Positions 1 through 6,131 of a stretch of 23,373 nt of DNA are shown here, in pieces; the first letter of the stretch is position 1; each line of letters starts with the position of its first letter. This stretch comes from a virus. The notes beneath the pieces were generated by a model, which did not search any database, had not been told where the DNA came from, and was given only the letters and a program-made list of their open reading frames with translations. Made by a program: the position numbers and the translations under genes. Location of the stretch: the IMG/VR virus record IMGVR_UViG_3300032050_000839, positions 1 through 23,373 of that record; one strand, given 5' to 3'.

Positions 1-104
1 TTCTCAAAAACACCCTCTGGCTCCCACCGGGAGTGGGTGGCAAGCCAGCAGGTTTCACACACGGCGGCAATAGCTATTTGCGACGCAAAATTATTGTCTG
101 CCAT
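1..104 (-). CDS. Partial small phage protein with a Cys-x2-Cys motif (3' end outside window)
   Basis: Only the first 34 codons are inside the window, and the frame is open to the edge. The ATG at 104-102 sits behind a strong ribosome binding site (GGGAGGAC, about 4 bases upstream), so this is a real gene start. The visible peptide begins MADNNFASQIAIAAV and continues with CETCW and RWEPEG. The C-x2-C-W pair followed by a Trp-Glu-Pro motif suggests a small metal-binding protein, but half a zinc site is not enough to call a fold. It is the last gene of the minus-strand run, 31 bases after the hypermodification-type gene. I do not recognise the family. Confidence 0.7.
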   Translation of the reverse strand, partial: MADNNFASQIAIAAVCETCWLATHSRWEPEGVFE

Positions 105-135
105 GCCTGTCCTCCCTGGTCTAAAACCTACTGGC

Positions 136-999
136 CTAGCGTACCGCAACGGGGGCACTCCAGTTGTGCGGCAGTCTGTCCAGTGTTTTTAGGCTAGTGC
201 TGTACGTACGCATCTTTACTTTTTTAGTGCCACTTTCAGCGTGTTTTATGTATTTATAGTACTCGCACAGGCTGTGCTCAAGTGCCCTGGCGTCGTATGC
301 GACCGGACTGCCGGCTACCATCGGTCTGCTGTCTAGAGGTAACCCAGCGTCCACTGTCTGCAGCAACGTGTCCCAGTCGCCCTGTCCCGTGGCGGCACAG
401 TGTGCTAGGCCTCGAACTGCTCCAGGCCCCAGCGAGGGCATAAACGCGCCGTGAAACGGTCCTCCTTGCCACACCAAGTCCATTACTAGCTGGTCCACTA
501 AAAAGTCACCAAATGAGTATATCTCCCTAAGCAACTTCCATGCCCTAGTAGTTGCACCGGCCTCCAAGGCTTGCGCCGTCTTCGTGGCGACCTCACGTAA
601 ATCACACAGTGCCTCGCACACCTTTTTTAGGTCTGGACAGCGTACATAAGCACCCGTGAAGTTTTTTTCTCTGGCTGATAAAAACGCGTACAGTGCTTTT
701 GCGTCTGCTCTAGCCGTTGGCCAGTTATTAAAATGGGCCAGTATCGCCTCGTGCGTGTCAATTCGATTAAACGCTCTATAGCAGATAGTGTCCGCCACTA
801 GCTTAGCGCTGTTCTCGCTATTAACCTGTACGTTATTGAAAAGGTAGACAGTGTGTCTGTCGAGCTCTCGCCAAAGGTTTGTGTAGTGGTACTGCCTGAG
901 TTCGGCGGTATTTTTGCTCAAGCTTTCTACCGGCAGACCGTACGAGCGCTCTAGCCATAAAGCGTGCCGTGCCTGACAGAACTCTACTAGTGTTAGCAC
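136..999 (-). CDS. Amino acid:DNA transferase / 5-hmdU DNA kinase helical-domain superfamily protein (aGPT-Pplase-like)
   Basis: This 287-residue protein has the signature series of the alpha-glutamyl/putrescinyl-thymine pyrophosphorylase superfamily: NLWRELDRHT (41-50), YRAFNRIDTHE (74-84), FTGAY (114-118), FGDFLVDQLVMDL (163-175), GPGAVRGL (191-198) and EHSLCEYYKY (241-250). Known members act on phage DNA after replication. Some phosphorylate 5-hydroxymethyluracil, others join an amino acid to the activated base. There is no P-loop, so a transferase-type (ADDT-like) role is more likely than a fused kinase. The start is GTG at 999, with AGGAG 9 bases upstream, overlapping the WhiB stop. The family match is by remembered motif pattern and I consider it good. 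The substrate here (thymine- or cytosine-derived) is unknown. Its partners may be the kinase, TS homologue and glycosyltransferase-like genes upstream. Confidence 0.75.
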   Translation of the reverse strand: MLTLVEFCQARHALWLERSYGLPVESLSKNTAELRQYHYTNLWRELDRHTVYLFNNVQVNSENSAKLVADTICYRAFNRIDTHEAILAHFNNWPTARADAKALYAFLSAREKNFTGAYVRCPDLKKVCEALCDLREVATKTAQALEAGATTRAWKLLREIYSFGDFLVDQLVMDLVWQGGPFHGAFMPSLGPGAVRGLAHCAATGQGDWDTLLQTVDAGLPLDSRPMVAGSPVAYDARALEHSLCEYYKYIKHAESGTKKVKMRTYSTSLKTLDRLPHNWSAPVAVR

Positions 1000-1265
1000 G
1001 CTTTTTTACTCCTGGTCTTTTTTCTTTTGTAGGCACGTCGTTCTACTACAGACATTCCGCCCCAGATGCCGTGGGCTTCGTTGGTTTCTATCGCCCATTC
1101 CAAACATTCTTCTTTATGTTTGCAGGCACTGCACAGCTTTTTTGCTAGTCTCCAATTTTCTGGGTGCACTATCTCTCTGTCACTTGTATCGTCCGCAAGG
1201 GGAAAGTAGGCTGAAGTGCCTATCTCTGCGCACAGTGGCTGCTCGAATGTCCACGGTGTTTTCAT
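993..1265 (-). CDS. WhiB-family [4Fe-4S] transcriptional regulator
   Basis: The 90-residue protein has the four WhiB cysteines at C12, C45, C48 and C54 (C-x2-C-x5-C). They are followed by the family turn HGIWGGMS (65-72), then ERR and a Lys/Arg-rich tail that contacts DNA. WhiB proteins bind an O2/NO-sensitive cluster and usually work with the housekeeping sigma factor. They are essentially restricted to Actinobacteria and their phages, so this gene is the strongest host clue in the window. I chose the ATG at 1265 because GGAG lies 9 bases upstream; an in-frame GTG at 1295 would add ten residues without better support. The stop overlaps the start of the next gene. It may control phage genes or host WhiB targets. 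Confidence 0.95.
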   Translation of the reverse strand: MKTPWTFEQPLCAEIGTSAYFPLADDTSDREIVHPENWRLAKKLCSACKHKEECLEWAIETNEAHGIWGGMSVVERRAYKRKKTRSKKAC

Positions 1266-1309
1266 GTGTGTCTTCTCCGTCCTGCATGTAACCACGCAAA
1301 AGTACTGTC

Positions 1310-1627
1310 TTAGTTGGTTTGAGTTGCTTGTTGCTCTTTCTCTTTTTCTATACTGCCAACCTCGTACCCGCAGCCTGCGTATCCAGCAATGTCTACCCAG
1401 GTGTCTGGCTTGTACGGAATGCCAGGACCTACGTCTCTGGAAAGTTTAACCAAGATGAGTGCGGTTGCTACGTCACGTCTGCTAAACTTGCGTCCAAACG
1501 CCGTAGTCCAAAACTCTGCAATACGCCCAAAGTTTTCATACGGACCGCCGTAGTCGGCGTCTCTGGATCCAGAGATTAGACTTGCTGCCTCTCTGAGGGC
1601 CTCCACTCTCAAAGCGTCTTGGCTCAT
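1310..1627 (-). CDS. DUF6378-type phage protein
   Basis: A 105-residue protein with the pattern SRDADYGGPYENFGRI (21-36), a central FSRRDVATALILVKLSRD stretch and DTWVDIAGYAGCGYEV near the C terminus. This matches a small family widespread in actinophages (DUF6378 by recollection), whose function is unknown. The conserved acidic residues on predicted helices recall all-alpha NTP pyrophosphatases, so a nucleotide-related role is possible but unproven. The last 15 residues are Glu/Lys/Gln-rich and probably disordered. The ATG overlaps the upstream stop in an ATGA, which implies translational coupling. No strong ribosome binding site precedes it. Confidence 0.75.
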   Translation of the reverse strand: MSQDALRVEALREAASLISGSRDADYGGPYENFGRIAEFWTTAFGRKFSRRDVATALILVKLSRDVGPGIPYKPDTWVDIAGYAGCGYEVGSIEKEKEQQATQTN

Positions 1628-2049
1628 ACTGCTGCTCTTTTCTCAAGCACGTGCGGTGAAAAATGTGTTCCGTCTAGGCCTGGCAGTACTCCGTCTACGC
1701 TGTTTACGATTACATCACCGTATCTAATTGCCACGACTTTAGCAATTCGTCCGTTGTGTAGCACCCCTGTGCTGCCAGTAAATGCGTCTAGTTTTACTCG
1801 CACTTCATCTCCGACCTTAATCAGTCCCGGTCCGGCGGCAACCCAGTTAGAGCCTTTGTCTTCAACTAGTACGTGTCTCTTTGCTAGCTTAGAAAAGTAG
1901 CTCAAGGTTTGATCTACGGCATCTTCTTTCATTTTTTCAGACGCAACGTCCCACACCTCGAGCAGCTTTAGCACTGTGTCTCCCACTGCTTTTCGAGCCT
2001 TGACGCTCTGAAGCTGCTGTAAGACCCACTCTTTGTCTTGCTGTTTCAC
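1624..2049 (-). CDS. Conserved phage protein with a KOW/SH3-like C-terminal half
   Basis: A 141-residue protein. Residues 1-60 look helical (KEWVLQQLQSVKARKAVGDT), and residues 65-135 read as beta strands around VGDEVRVKLDAFTG and HNGRIAKVVAIRYGDVIV, a KOW/SH3-barrel-like layout. Such barrels often bind RNA polymerase, ribosomes or nucleic acid, but nothing here fixes a partner. The start is GTG at 2049, supported by GGAG 6 bases upstream. It overlaps the upstream stop as GTGA, and its own stop overlaps the next gene as ATGA, so it is part of a tightly coupled run. Function unknown. Confidence 0.7.
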   Translation of the reverse strand: MKQQDKEWVLQQLQSVKARKAVGDTVLKLLEVWDVASEKMKEDAVDQTLSYFSKLAKRHVLVEDKGSNWVAAGPGLIKVGDEVRVKLDAFTGSTGVLHNGRIAKVVAIRYGDVIVNSVDGVLPGLDGTHFSPHVLEKRAAV

Positions 2050-2522
2050 GTGTCACTCCGTTCTTTTTTCTTGTTTGGACAGACAGACTCTCTGCACTGT
2101 TCTACGTCAAAGTCGTCTAGTGCTCTGCTGCACTGGTTGCACTTTACGCCTTCAGCCTTTACTTTGTAGCCCTCTAGCTGACGTTTTTTGTTTTTTTCCA
2201 TTTTTTGCAGGTAGAGCTTGTTTAGCTCTTCGTCTGTACCACCGGCAGCTACGATCATGTTTGCTATGAAGTGCAGCACGTCTACCGCTTCCTTGAGTAT
2301 CTCTTCGCGGTCCGCGTATGGCGCGTCGTGCTGCCATGGCTTCCATGATATTGCTTGGCGCATCTCGGCTAGCTCGTCGTCTACTGCAAGCATGTTCCAG
2401 CGCATGTACTCGACTAGGTTGCGAATGTTTTGTGGACGGTCTCCCTCGAACTTGTCAAACTCTATAAAGTACACTTCTTTCTGTAGCTTTTTTGTCATGT
2501 CTAGCCATTTGTTAAACAGCAT
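2046..2522 (-). CDS. All-alpha dUTPase/dCTPase-like (MazG-fold) pyrophosphatase with C-terminal zinc ribbon
   Basis: Residues 1-120 carry the metal-binding helices of the all-alpha NTP pyrophosphatase superfamily: E50-x2-E53 in DDELAEM and E78-x2-D81 in KEAVDVLHF. A Trp-Lys-Pro-Trp substrate-loop segment lies between them and NKKRQLEGY closes the domain. This layout fits dimeric dUTPases and the T4 gp56 dCTPase/dUTPase group better than housekeeping MazG. These enzymes hydrolyse dUTP or dCTP to the monophosphate, keeping uracil or unmodified cytosine out of phage DNA. Residues 128-148 add C128, C131, C143 and C148, a plausible zinc ribbon not typical of the family. ATG at 2522 follows GGAG at 10 bases. 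In this neighbourhood it could feed dCMP or dUMP to the TS homologue. Specificity cannot be read from sequence. Confidence 0.75.
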   Translation of the reverse strand: MLFNKWLDMTKKLQKEVYFIEFDKFEGDRPQNIRNLVEYMRWNMLAVDDELAEMRQAISWKPWQHDAPYADREEILKEAVDVLHFIANMIVAAGGTDEELNKLYLQKMEKNKKRQLEGYKVKAEGVKCNQCSRALDDFDVEQCRESVCPNKKKERSDT

Positions 2523-2524
2523 TT

Positions 2525-3562
2525 TTATACCACTCCTGTCAGTTGATTTTGTAGACTTAGTGCAAGTGTAATTTGAGCAGTGCTTTCTAACGTGCTAGGC
2601 ACCGCTTCCGTGTACGCGACTTTTTGTCTAATAGCCATTTCGTACCGCTCTAGCTTGTCCATGCTCTCTACGGTGGACGGTAGCGTTACCCAGTCTGATC
2701 CGAGCCCAGCGGAGTGTCGCCAGTCGGTAAGCGCCGGTGTGTTTACTGCAAGACTCTGCGCTAGTTTGTTTGTCCACCAAGGAACGCCGTTTCTGTACGT
2801 GCTAACCAACAAACCAATTGCGCCCGCAATTGTGGCTAATGTTTCCAAGTCGCTACTTTTTGCGTGTCTCTTTACTGGCACGACTGGGTAGTGCAGCTGC
2901 TTTTGTACTTCGTCAACCCAGTTGGTGCCTAGGGCAGTTGCGCACCACCAACTGGTTCCAAATTTGGCTGCAGTTGGTTTGACGGTATCTCGCAGAATAA
3001 ATGCGTCTAGGCAGATAGAAAAAAGACTGCTGTCCGAAAGCGCTGGAATCTGCGAAACTAGGTGCTCATCTTCTGACCATGGCAGCGCCGCGTACATAGT
3101 TCTAGCCCAAGAGTCACTCAATAAACTACGTACTGTTTTTACTAAACGTTCATAATGCGCTGGCTCTGCTGCTTTGGCGTGCTCGTATCTACTCTTGTAA
3201 AAAGATTTTACTAGGCTTTCTGGAGAACGGTCTACTGTTTTTAGGCTAGTCCAAATCTTGTATGGCTCGGGTGCGTCAATTAGAAGTGTAAGCCTAGGAT
3301 CGTTCTTAAGAATGTCTAGAGACCCCAACGCTCCGTAGGCTCTGTGCGCAGAAGTACTTGTGAGAGGGGCTATACCTACCACTACACTGTCGTACTTATC
3401 AAAACTTTTTTCTGTCCAGTCAAGAGAAGGAGGAAGCTGCTCTACGTTGTAGCCATGCTCAGTTAATGCAGTGTACATCAAACTACTGAAGCCCTGTGTT
3501 TTTGCGTTTAATTTTCTAGACGTGTGCTGAGCAGTCATCCCTGTTAAAAGTATGTTTTTCAT
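2525..3562 (-). CDS. Glycosyltransferase-like (GT-B type) phage protein
   Basis: The 345-residue protein opens with a Rossmann-type strand and turn (MKNILLTGMTAQHTSRK), then YDSVVVGIAPLTS (57-69) and LTLLIDAPEP (91-100), an N-terminal domain as in actinophage GT-B-like proteins. The C-terminal half has GLLVSTYRNGVPWW, then TPALTDWRHSAGLGSDW and a closing helix, the arrangement expected of a nucleotide-sugar-binding domain. I recognise it as the type usually annotated glycosyltransferase in actinophages, on pattern rather than on catalytic residues. Possible acceptors are modified bases in phage DNA, virion proteins or host envelope. The neighbouring base-modification genes make DNA worth testing. 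It overlaps the upstream gene as ATGA. Confidence 0.55.
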   Translation of the reverse strand: MKNILLTGMTAQHTSRKLNAKTQGFSSLMYTALTEHGYNVEQLPPSLDWTEKSFDKYDSVVVGIAPLTSTSAHRAYGALGSLDILKNDPRLTLLIDAPEPYKIWTSLKTVDRSPESLVKSFYKSRYEHAKAAEPAHYERLVKTVRSLLSDSWARTMYAALPWSEDEHLVSQIPALSDSSLFSICLDAFILRDTVKPTAAKFGTSWWCATALGTNWVDEVQKQLHYPVVPVKRHAKSSDLETLATIAGAIGLLVSTYRNGVPWWTNKLAQSLAVNTPALTDWRHSAGLGSDWVTLPSTVESMDKLERYEMAIRQKVAYTEAVPSTLESTAQITLALSLQNQLTGVV

Positions 3563-3783
3563 TTAACACCGTCTTCTAGACTGTCCAGCGCGTCTATAAC
3601 TATTCTTGCTTCTGTAAAGCATATCTCCCACCATTTTTTATAGGACTCGTTGTCCATTGGCTCGATTGACGGCCACCAATACTTCCAAAGCGCACGAGCA
3701 CTTGCGGACAGGCGTGCATCCGTGCCTTCTGGCTCAGTAAGTTCCATAAGTATCTTTCTGTTAGAGTCAAGCGGTGTTGACAA
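3559..3783 (-). CDS. Small uncharacterised phage protein (start uncertain)
   Basis: The open frame gives 74 residues from a TTG at 3783, with a Trp-rich centre (ALWKYWWPSIEP, then YKKWWE) and an acidic end. I do not recognise a family. TTG has no clear ribosome binding site. The first ATG, at about 3747, would start MELTEPEG behind a weak AGAAAG. The frame stays open upstream through the 12-bp hairpin at 3790-3823, where it would read CSSCRTCHDEY, a zinc-knuckle-like pattern, but no ATG, GTG or TTG exists there. The real N terminus is therefore unresolved. The stop overlaps the next start as ATGA. Confidence 0.55.
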   Translation of the reverse strand: MSTPLDSNRKILMELTEPEGTDARLSASARALWKYWWPSIEPMDNESYKKWWEICFTEARIVIDALDSLEDGVK

Positions 3784-3789
3784 CTTAAA

Positions 3790-3823
3790 GTACTCGTCGT
3801 GGCACGTGCGACACGACGAGCAC
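3790..3823 (-). promoter_or_regulatory. 12-bp RNA hairpin between the SSB-like gene and the next gene
   Basis: Arms 3790-3801 and 3812-3823 are inverted copies around a 10-base loop, which itself contains the palindrome GCACGTGC. The DNA arms differ at one position, but that pair becomes G-U in a minus-strand transcript, giving 12 continuous RNA pairs. Only three U residues follow, so it is not a textbook intrinsic terminator. It lies directly after the SSB-like stop codon and just before the uncertain start at 3783. It may protect the 3' end of the abundant SSB message or reduce translation of the next gene. Confidence 0.6.
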
Positions 3824-3836
3824 TCTACGTTTGTTG

Positions 3837-4379
3837 TTAGAACGGTGCGGCTGGTGCCTGCACATTTGCCGGTGCAGGCGCTGGTGCCGGCGCTGGTGCT
3901 GGTGCAGGCGCTGGTGCTGGTGCCGCTGCGGCTGGTGGCATTGCTGCAGCAGGTGCAGCAGCTGCGTTTACCGCGATATTAAAGTAGTTCTTGATCTCGT
4001 TTTTCTTCTGACCTTGCCATGTTCTGCTTCCAACAGTGGCACGAAACTTTTTGCCAACTATTGCTGACTCAATCTGTGCATTGGTTGGGTTTTGTGCAAA
4101 GTAGTCTCTGTTTAAGCCAAGTGCGTACATCTTACGGAAGAAGATGCCAAGAGCTGCCTGGTTTTCAGGAGAAATAACTAGATTGTCCCAGACTAGTCGC
4201 TTGTTATGCGCTCCGCCTTGAACTTGTGCCTTGATCGCAAACATTGTTTTACCAGACTGCGAAACCTTTGCGGTGGCTTCTAGTACTACGAGATCGTAGT
4301 CACCATCTGGAAGTGGATCGTAACTGCCGCCGGCGTCTCCGGCGTCTTTGACTAGGTCGCCCCAGTTGAGAGTGCTCAT
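3837..4379 (-). CDS. DUF669-type single-stranded DNA-binding protein with Ala-Pro tail
   Basis: Residues 1-135 match the DUF669/phage SSB-like pattern. The N terminus is SYDPLPDGDYDLVVLEA (19-35), followed by a strand with KTMFAIKAQV, the KRLVWDNLVISPEN region (60-73) and GKKFRATVGSRTWQGQKKNEI (109-129), the likely OB-fold. Residues 138-170 are almost only Ala and Pro, and the chain ends in QAPAAPF. SSB-like proteins coat single-stranded DNA during replication and recombination, and the flexible tail normally recruits partners. Here the tail is not acidic as in bacterial SSB. ATG at 4379 follows AAAGGAG closely. It lies 9 bases after the Sak4-like ATPase gene, a usual pairing in single-strand annealing or recombination modules. 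Confidence 0.85.
   Translation of the reverse strand: MSTLNWGDLVKDAGDAGGSYDPLPDGDYDLVVLEATAKVSQSGKTMFAIKAQVQGGAHNKRLVWDNLVISPENQAALGIFFRKMYALGLNRDYFAQNPTNAQIESAIVGKKFRATVGSRTWQGQKKNEIKNYFNIAVNAAAAPAAAMPPAAAAPAPAPAPAPAPAPAPAPANVQAPAAPF
3870..3920 (-). repeat. Low-complexity Ala-Pro coding repeat in the SSB-like gene
   Basis: Near-tandem 6-base units of the GGTGCT / GGTGCA / GGCGCT type on the plus strand encode Ala-Pro pairs at about residues 154-170. The codons vary at the third base, so this is not a pure microsatellite. Repeat length could still change by slippage, which would alter the length of the flexible tail without shifting frame when whole 6-base units change. Confidence 0.8.
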
Positions 4380-4388
4380 GTTTCTCCT

Positions 4389-5168
4389 TTAAGCGCTTAG
4401 CGCGGTTGTGGTTGGTTGTGTTGCTGCTTGTTGCTTTGGACCAAAAACTATGTCTAGCATGTTTTCAATCCCAAGGTTTTCTTGCTCTACGATTTTGCCG
4501 AGGCGTCCCTGAACGCGCTCGCCTGCCTCGTATTGGTTTGTTCTCTCTATGTACATACGTCGAACTTTGAGAGAGCCAACTTGTGTAGGGTCGGGATTAG
4601 GAAACTCCTCAACCGTGATAGCTCCGAGCAAATCGTAGAAGTACGGAGCTTGAATTGCTAGTTGTCCTTGCAGGTAAGGACGGTATCTGCCGTCAGTATT
4701 AGGTCTGGCCATCGCGGTCAGAACTACAGCTTCTAGTGGCGCAGTCGGGTGCATAGTTAGGTCGCGTAAGTCACGTAGCAATGCTCCCATGTGACGAAGT
4801 AGCTCTCCCCACTGCTGCTGGCTCATCTGCTGCTTTCCAGCTATGTTCTCAAGACACTTTACTTGCAACTCACTCACCGAGTCAATGATGAGAGACTTGA
4901 ATTGGTGTTTGCCAATTTGAAGCCACTGATAAGCTTTTAGCACGGTGTCGTAGTCACGAACTTGCACTACACACGTGTCCCAAGTGCCGTCTGCTATTGG
5001 TGGTTCTTCACGCAGTGGATCCCAGTATTTAACGACTATAGGTAAAAATCTATGGCCGCCTTCGACGTCTAGCATTAGCCTCGGATATGGAGCTGTTACC
5101 GCAAAAGTAGACTTACCAACTTTACTTTCACCGTACACCATCATCGTCAGCGATCTCTGTACCGTCAT
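4389..5168 (-). CDS. Sak4-like RecA-fold recombinase ATPase
   Basis: This 259-residue protein has a Walker A P-loop GESKVGKST at 13-21 and a Walker B strand SLIIDSV at 92-98 with D96. A DVEGGH segment (35-39) lies between, as in the phage AAA_24/Sak4 group of short RecA-like ATPases. The MSQQQWGELLRHM region follows. Sak4 proteins use ATP to promote single-strand annealing or strand exchange with the phage SSB. The SSB-like gene is immediately downstream and the Cas4/RecB-like nuclease immediately upstream (3-base gap), so the three probably form one recombination module. The last 20 residues are Gln/Thr/Ala-rich and likely disordered. The ATG at 5168 is preceded by AGGAAG. Confidence 0.85.
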   Translation of the reverse strand: MTVQRSLTMMVYGESKVGKSTFAVTAPYPRLMLDVEGGHRFLPIVVKYWDPLREEPPIADGTWDTCVVQVRDYDTVLKAYQWLQIGKHQFKSLIIDSVSELQVKCLENIAGKQQMSQQQWGELLRHMGALLRDLRDLTMHPTAPLEAVVLTAMARPNTDGRYRPYLQGQLAIQAPYFYDLLGAITVEEFPNPDPTQVGSLKVRRMYIERTNQYEAGERVQGRLGKIVEQENLGIENMLDIVFGPKQQAATQPTTTALSA

Positions 5169-5171
5169 GTG

Positions 5172-6104
5172 TCATTCACTTCCTTTCTTGTTGTCGTTTT
5201 CGTAGTAGGCATACGGGTCGGCGACCTCGTACATTTCACTGATTGCTTGTTCGGCGGCGCTTCCGTCGTCGATCATGTTACATACAGCGAAAAACTGACA
5301 CTTCCAATTGCAGTCTCTGCTCGGCCGCGGGTAGGCAACAAAGTTTGGATCTGCACCGGCATCTAGCGATTTTCTAGTCTGCATGATGTCAGCTATGACA
5401 CCGTGAAGTCTAGCCCAGAAAGACCTTAAAGTAAATACGTTGTGTCTTACTTCTATCTGCTGGTAGAAAGGTGGCTTAGCCGTAGCGGCTCTCTTTACTT
5501 TTTTAAGCATAGTAAATATGCCCCCGTCGCATCGCTCATCTGCGCTGTTTTTAGACGACTCTAAGATCATGTAAGTCATGATCTGCTCGTTCATGTGCGC
5601 CATACGGGTAAAGTCTGTAAATGAACCGCCAACAGTCTTAAAGTCGCGGAACATCCGTACTCCGTCTCCCTTACGGCGTACTCTCATATCCAGTTTTCCC
5701 TGTAGCTCTACTGCACCGCCAAAGAGGGGCATGGAAATTTTTTCTTCGCTCGACACGAACTCTAGCTCGGCGTCGACACCTTCCTCTTCTACCCACTGAA
5801 GGTAGCCTTCTAACATTAGTCGGCCTAGCTCTGCTTCCCCGTCTAAGTCCGTGGTGTCACGCATAGTTTCAATCAACTTTTGTCGGTCCGTCTCGATCAG
5901 CTTACTGTGTGCGTCTAGCAGCGGCACACCGTTTGCGTAGTAGTCTTCCAAAGCCGAGTGAATGCGACTTCCTAGTGCAAGTGCACCGGTCATATCGCGC
6001 TGTGCTGGCTGTAGTCTTCTGTAGTACGAGAGCCACCACTTTCTACGGCAGTCTTTGAACGTTTGGATCTCCGAGTTGGAAAGCCTTAGTACGTTTTCAT
6101 CCAT
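5172..6104 (-). CDS. Cas4/RecB-like PD-(D/E)XK nuclease with iron-sulfur cysteines
   Basis: The 310-residue protein has the PD-(D/E)XK core: H49 in LGSRIHSALEDYY, D139 in GKLDMRV, D154-F-K156 in FRDFKTV, and Q174 followed by Tyr in NEQIMTYMI. Cys19 near the N terminus and C265, C269 and C275 near the C terminus are the four ligands expected for a Cas4/AddB-type [4Fe-4S] cluster that locks the nuclease fold. Phage members resect DNA ends from 5' or 3' for recombination. ATG at 6104 has GGGAG close upstream. It is followed directly by the Sak4-like ATPase and SSB-like genes, and no CRISPR elements are nearby, so a recombination role is much more likely than spacer acquisition. Confidence 0.88.
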   Translation of the reverse strand: MDENVLRLSNSEIQTFKDCRRKWWLSYYRRLQPAQRDMTGALALGSRIHSALEDYYANGVPLLDAHSKLIETDRQKLIETMRDTTDLDGEAELGRLMLEGYLQWVEEEGVDAELEFVSSEEKISMPLFGGAVELQGKLDMRVRRKGDGVRMFRDFKTVGGSFTDFTRMAHMNEQIMTYMILESSKNSADERCDGGIFTMLKKVKRAATAKPPFYQQIEVRHNVFTLRSFWARLHGVIADIMQTRKSLDAGADPNFVAYPRPSRDCNWKCQFFAVCNMIDDGSAAEQAISEMYEVADPYAYYENDNKKGSE

Positions 6105-6131
6105 TTTTTCTCCCAGTGTCTCTGTAGTCTT

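Noticed and set aside
3784-3842. A -1 frameshift that would extend the SSB-like protein into the next gene and use the C-x2-C-x2-C-H segment.
   Set aside because: The bases before the stop (CCG TTC TAA) do not form a slippery heptamer, so there is no sequence support.
5172-6104. Cas4 annotation as evidence for a CRISPR system.
   Set aside because: No Cas1, Cas2, effector or array is present. The nuclease sits with Sak4-like and SSB-like genes, a phage recombination setting.
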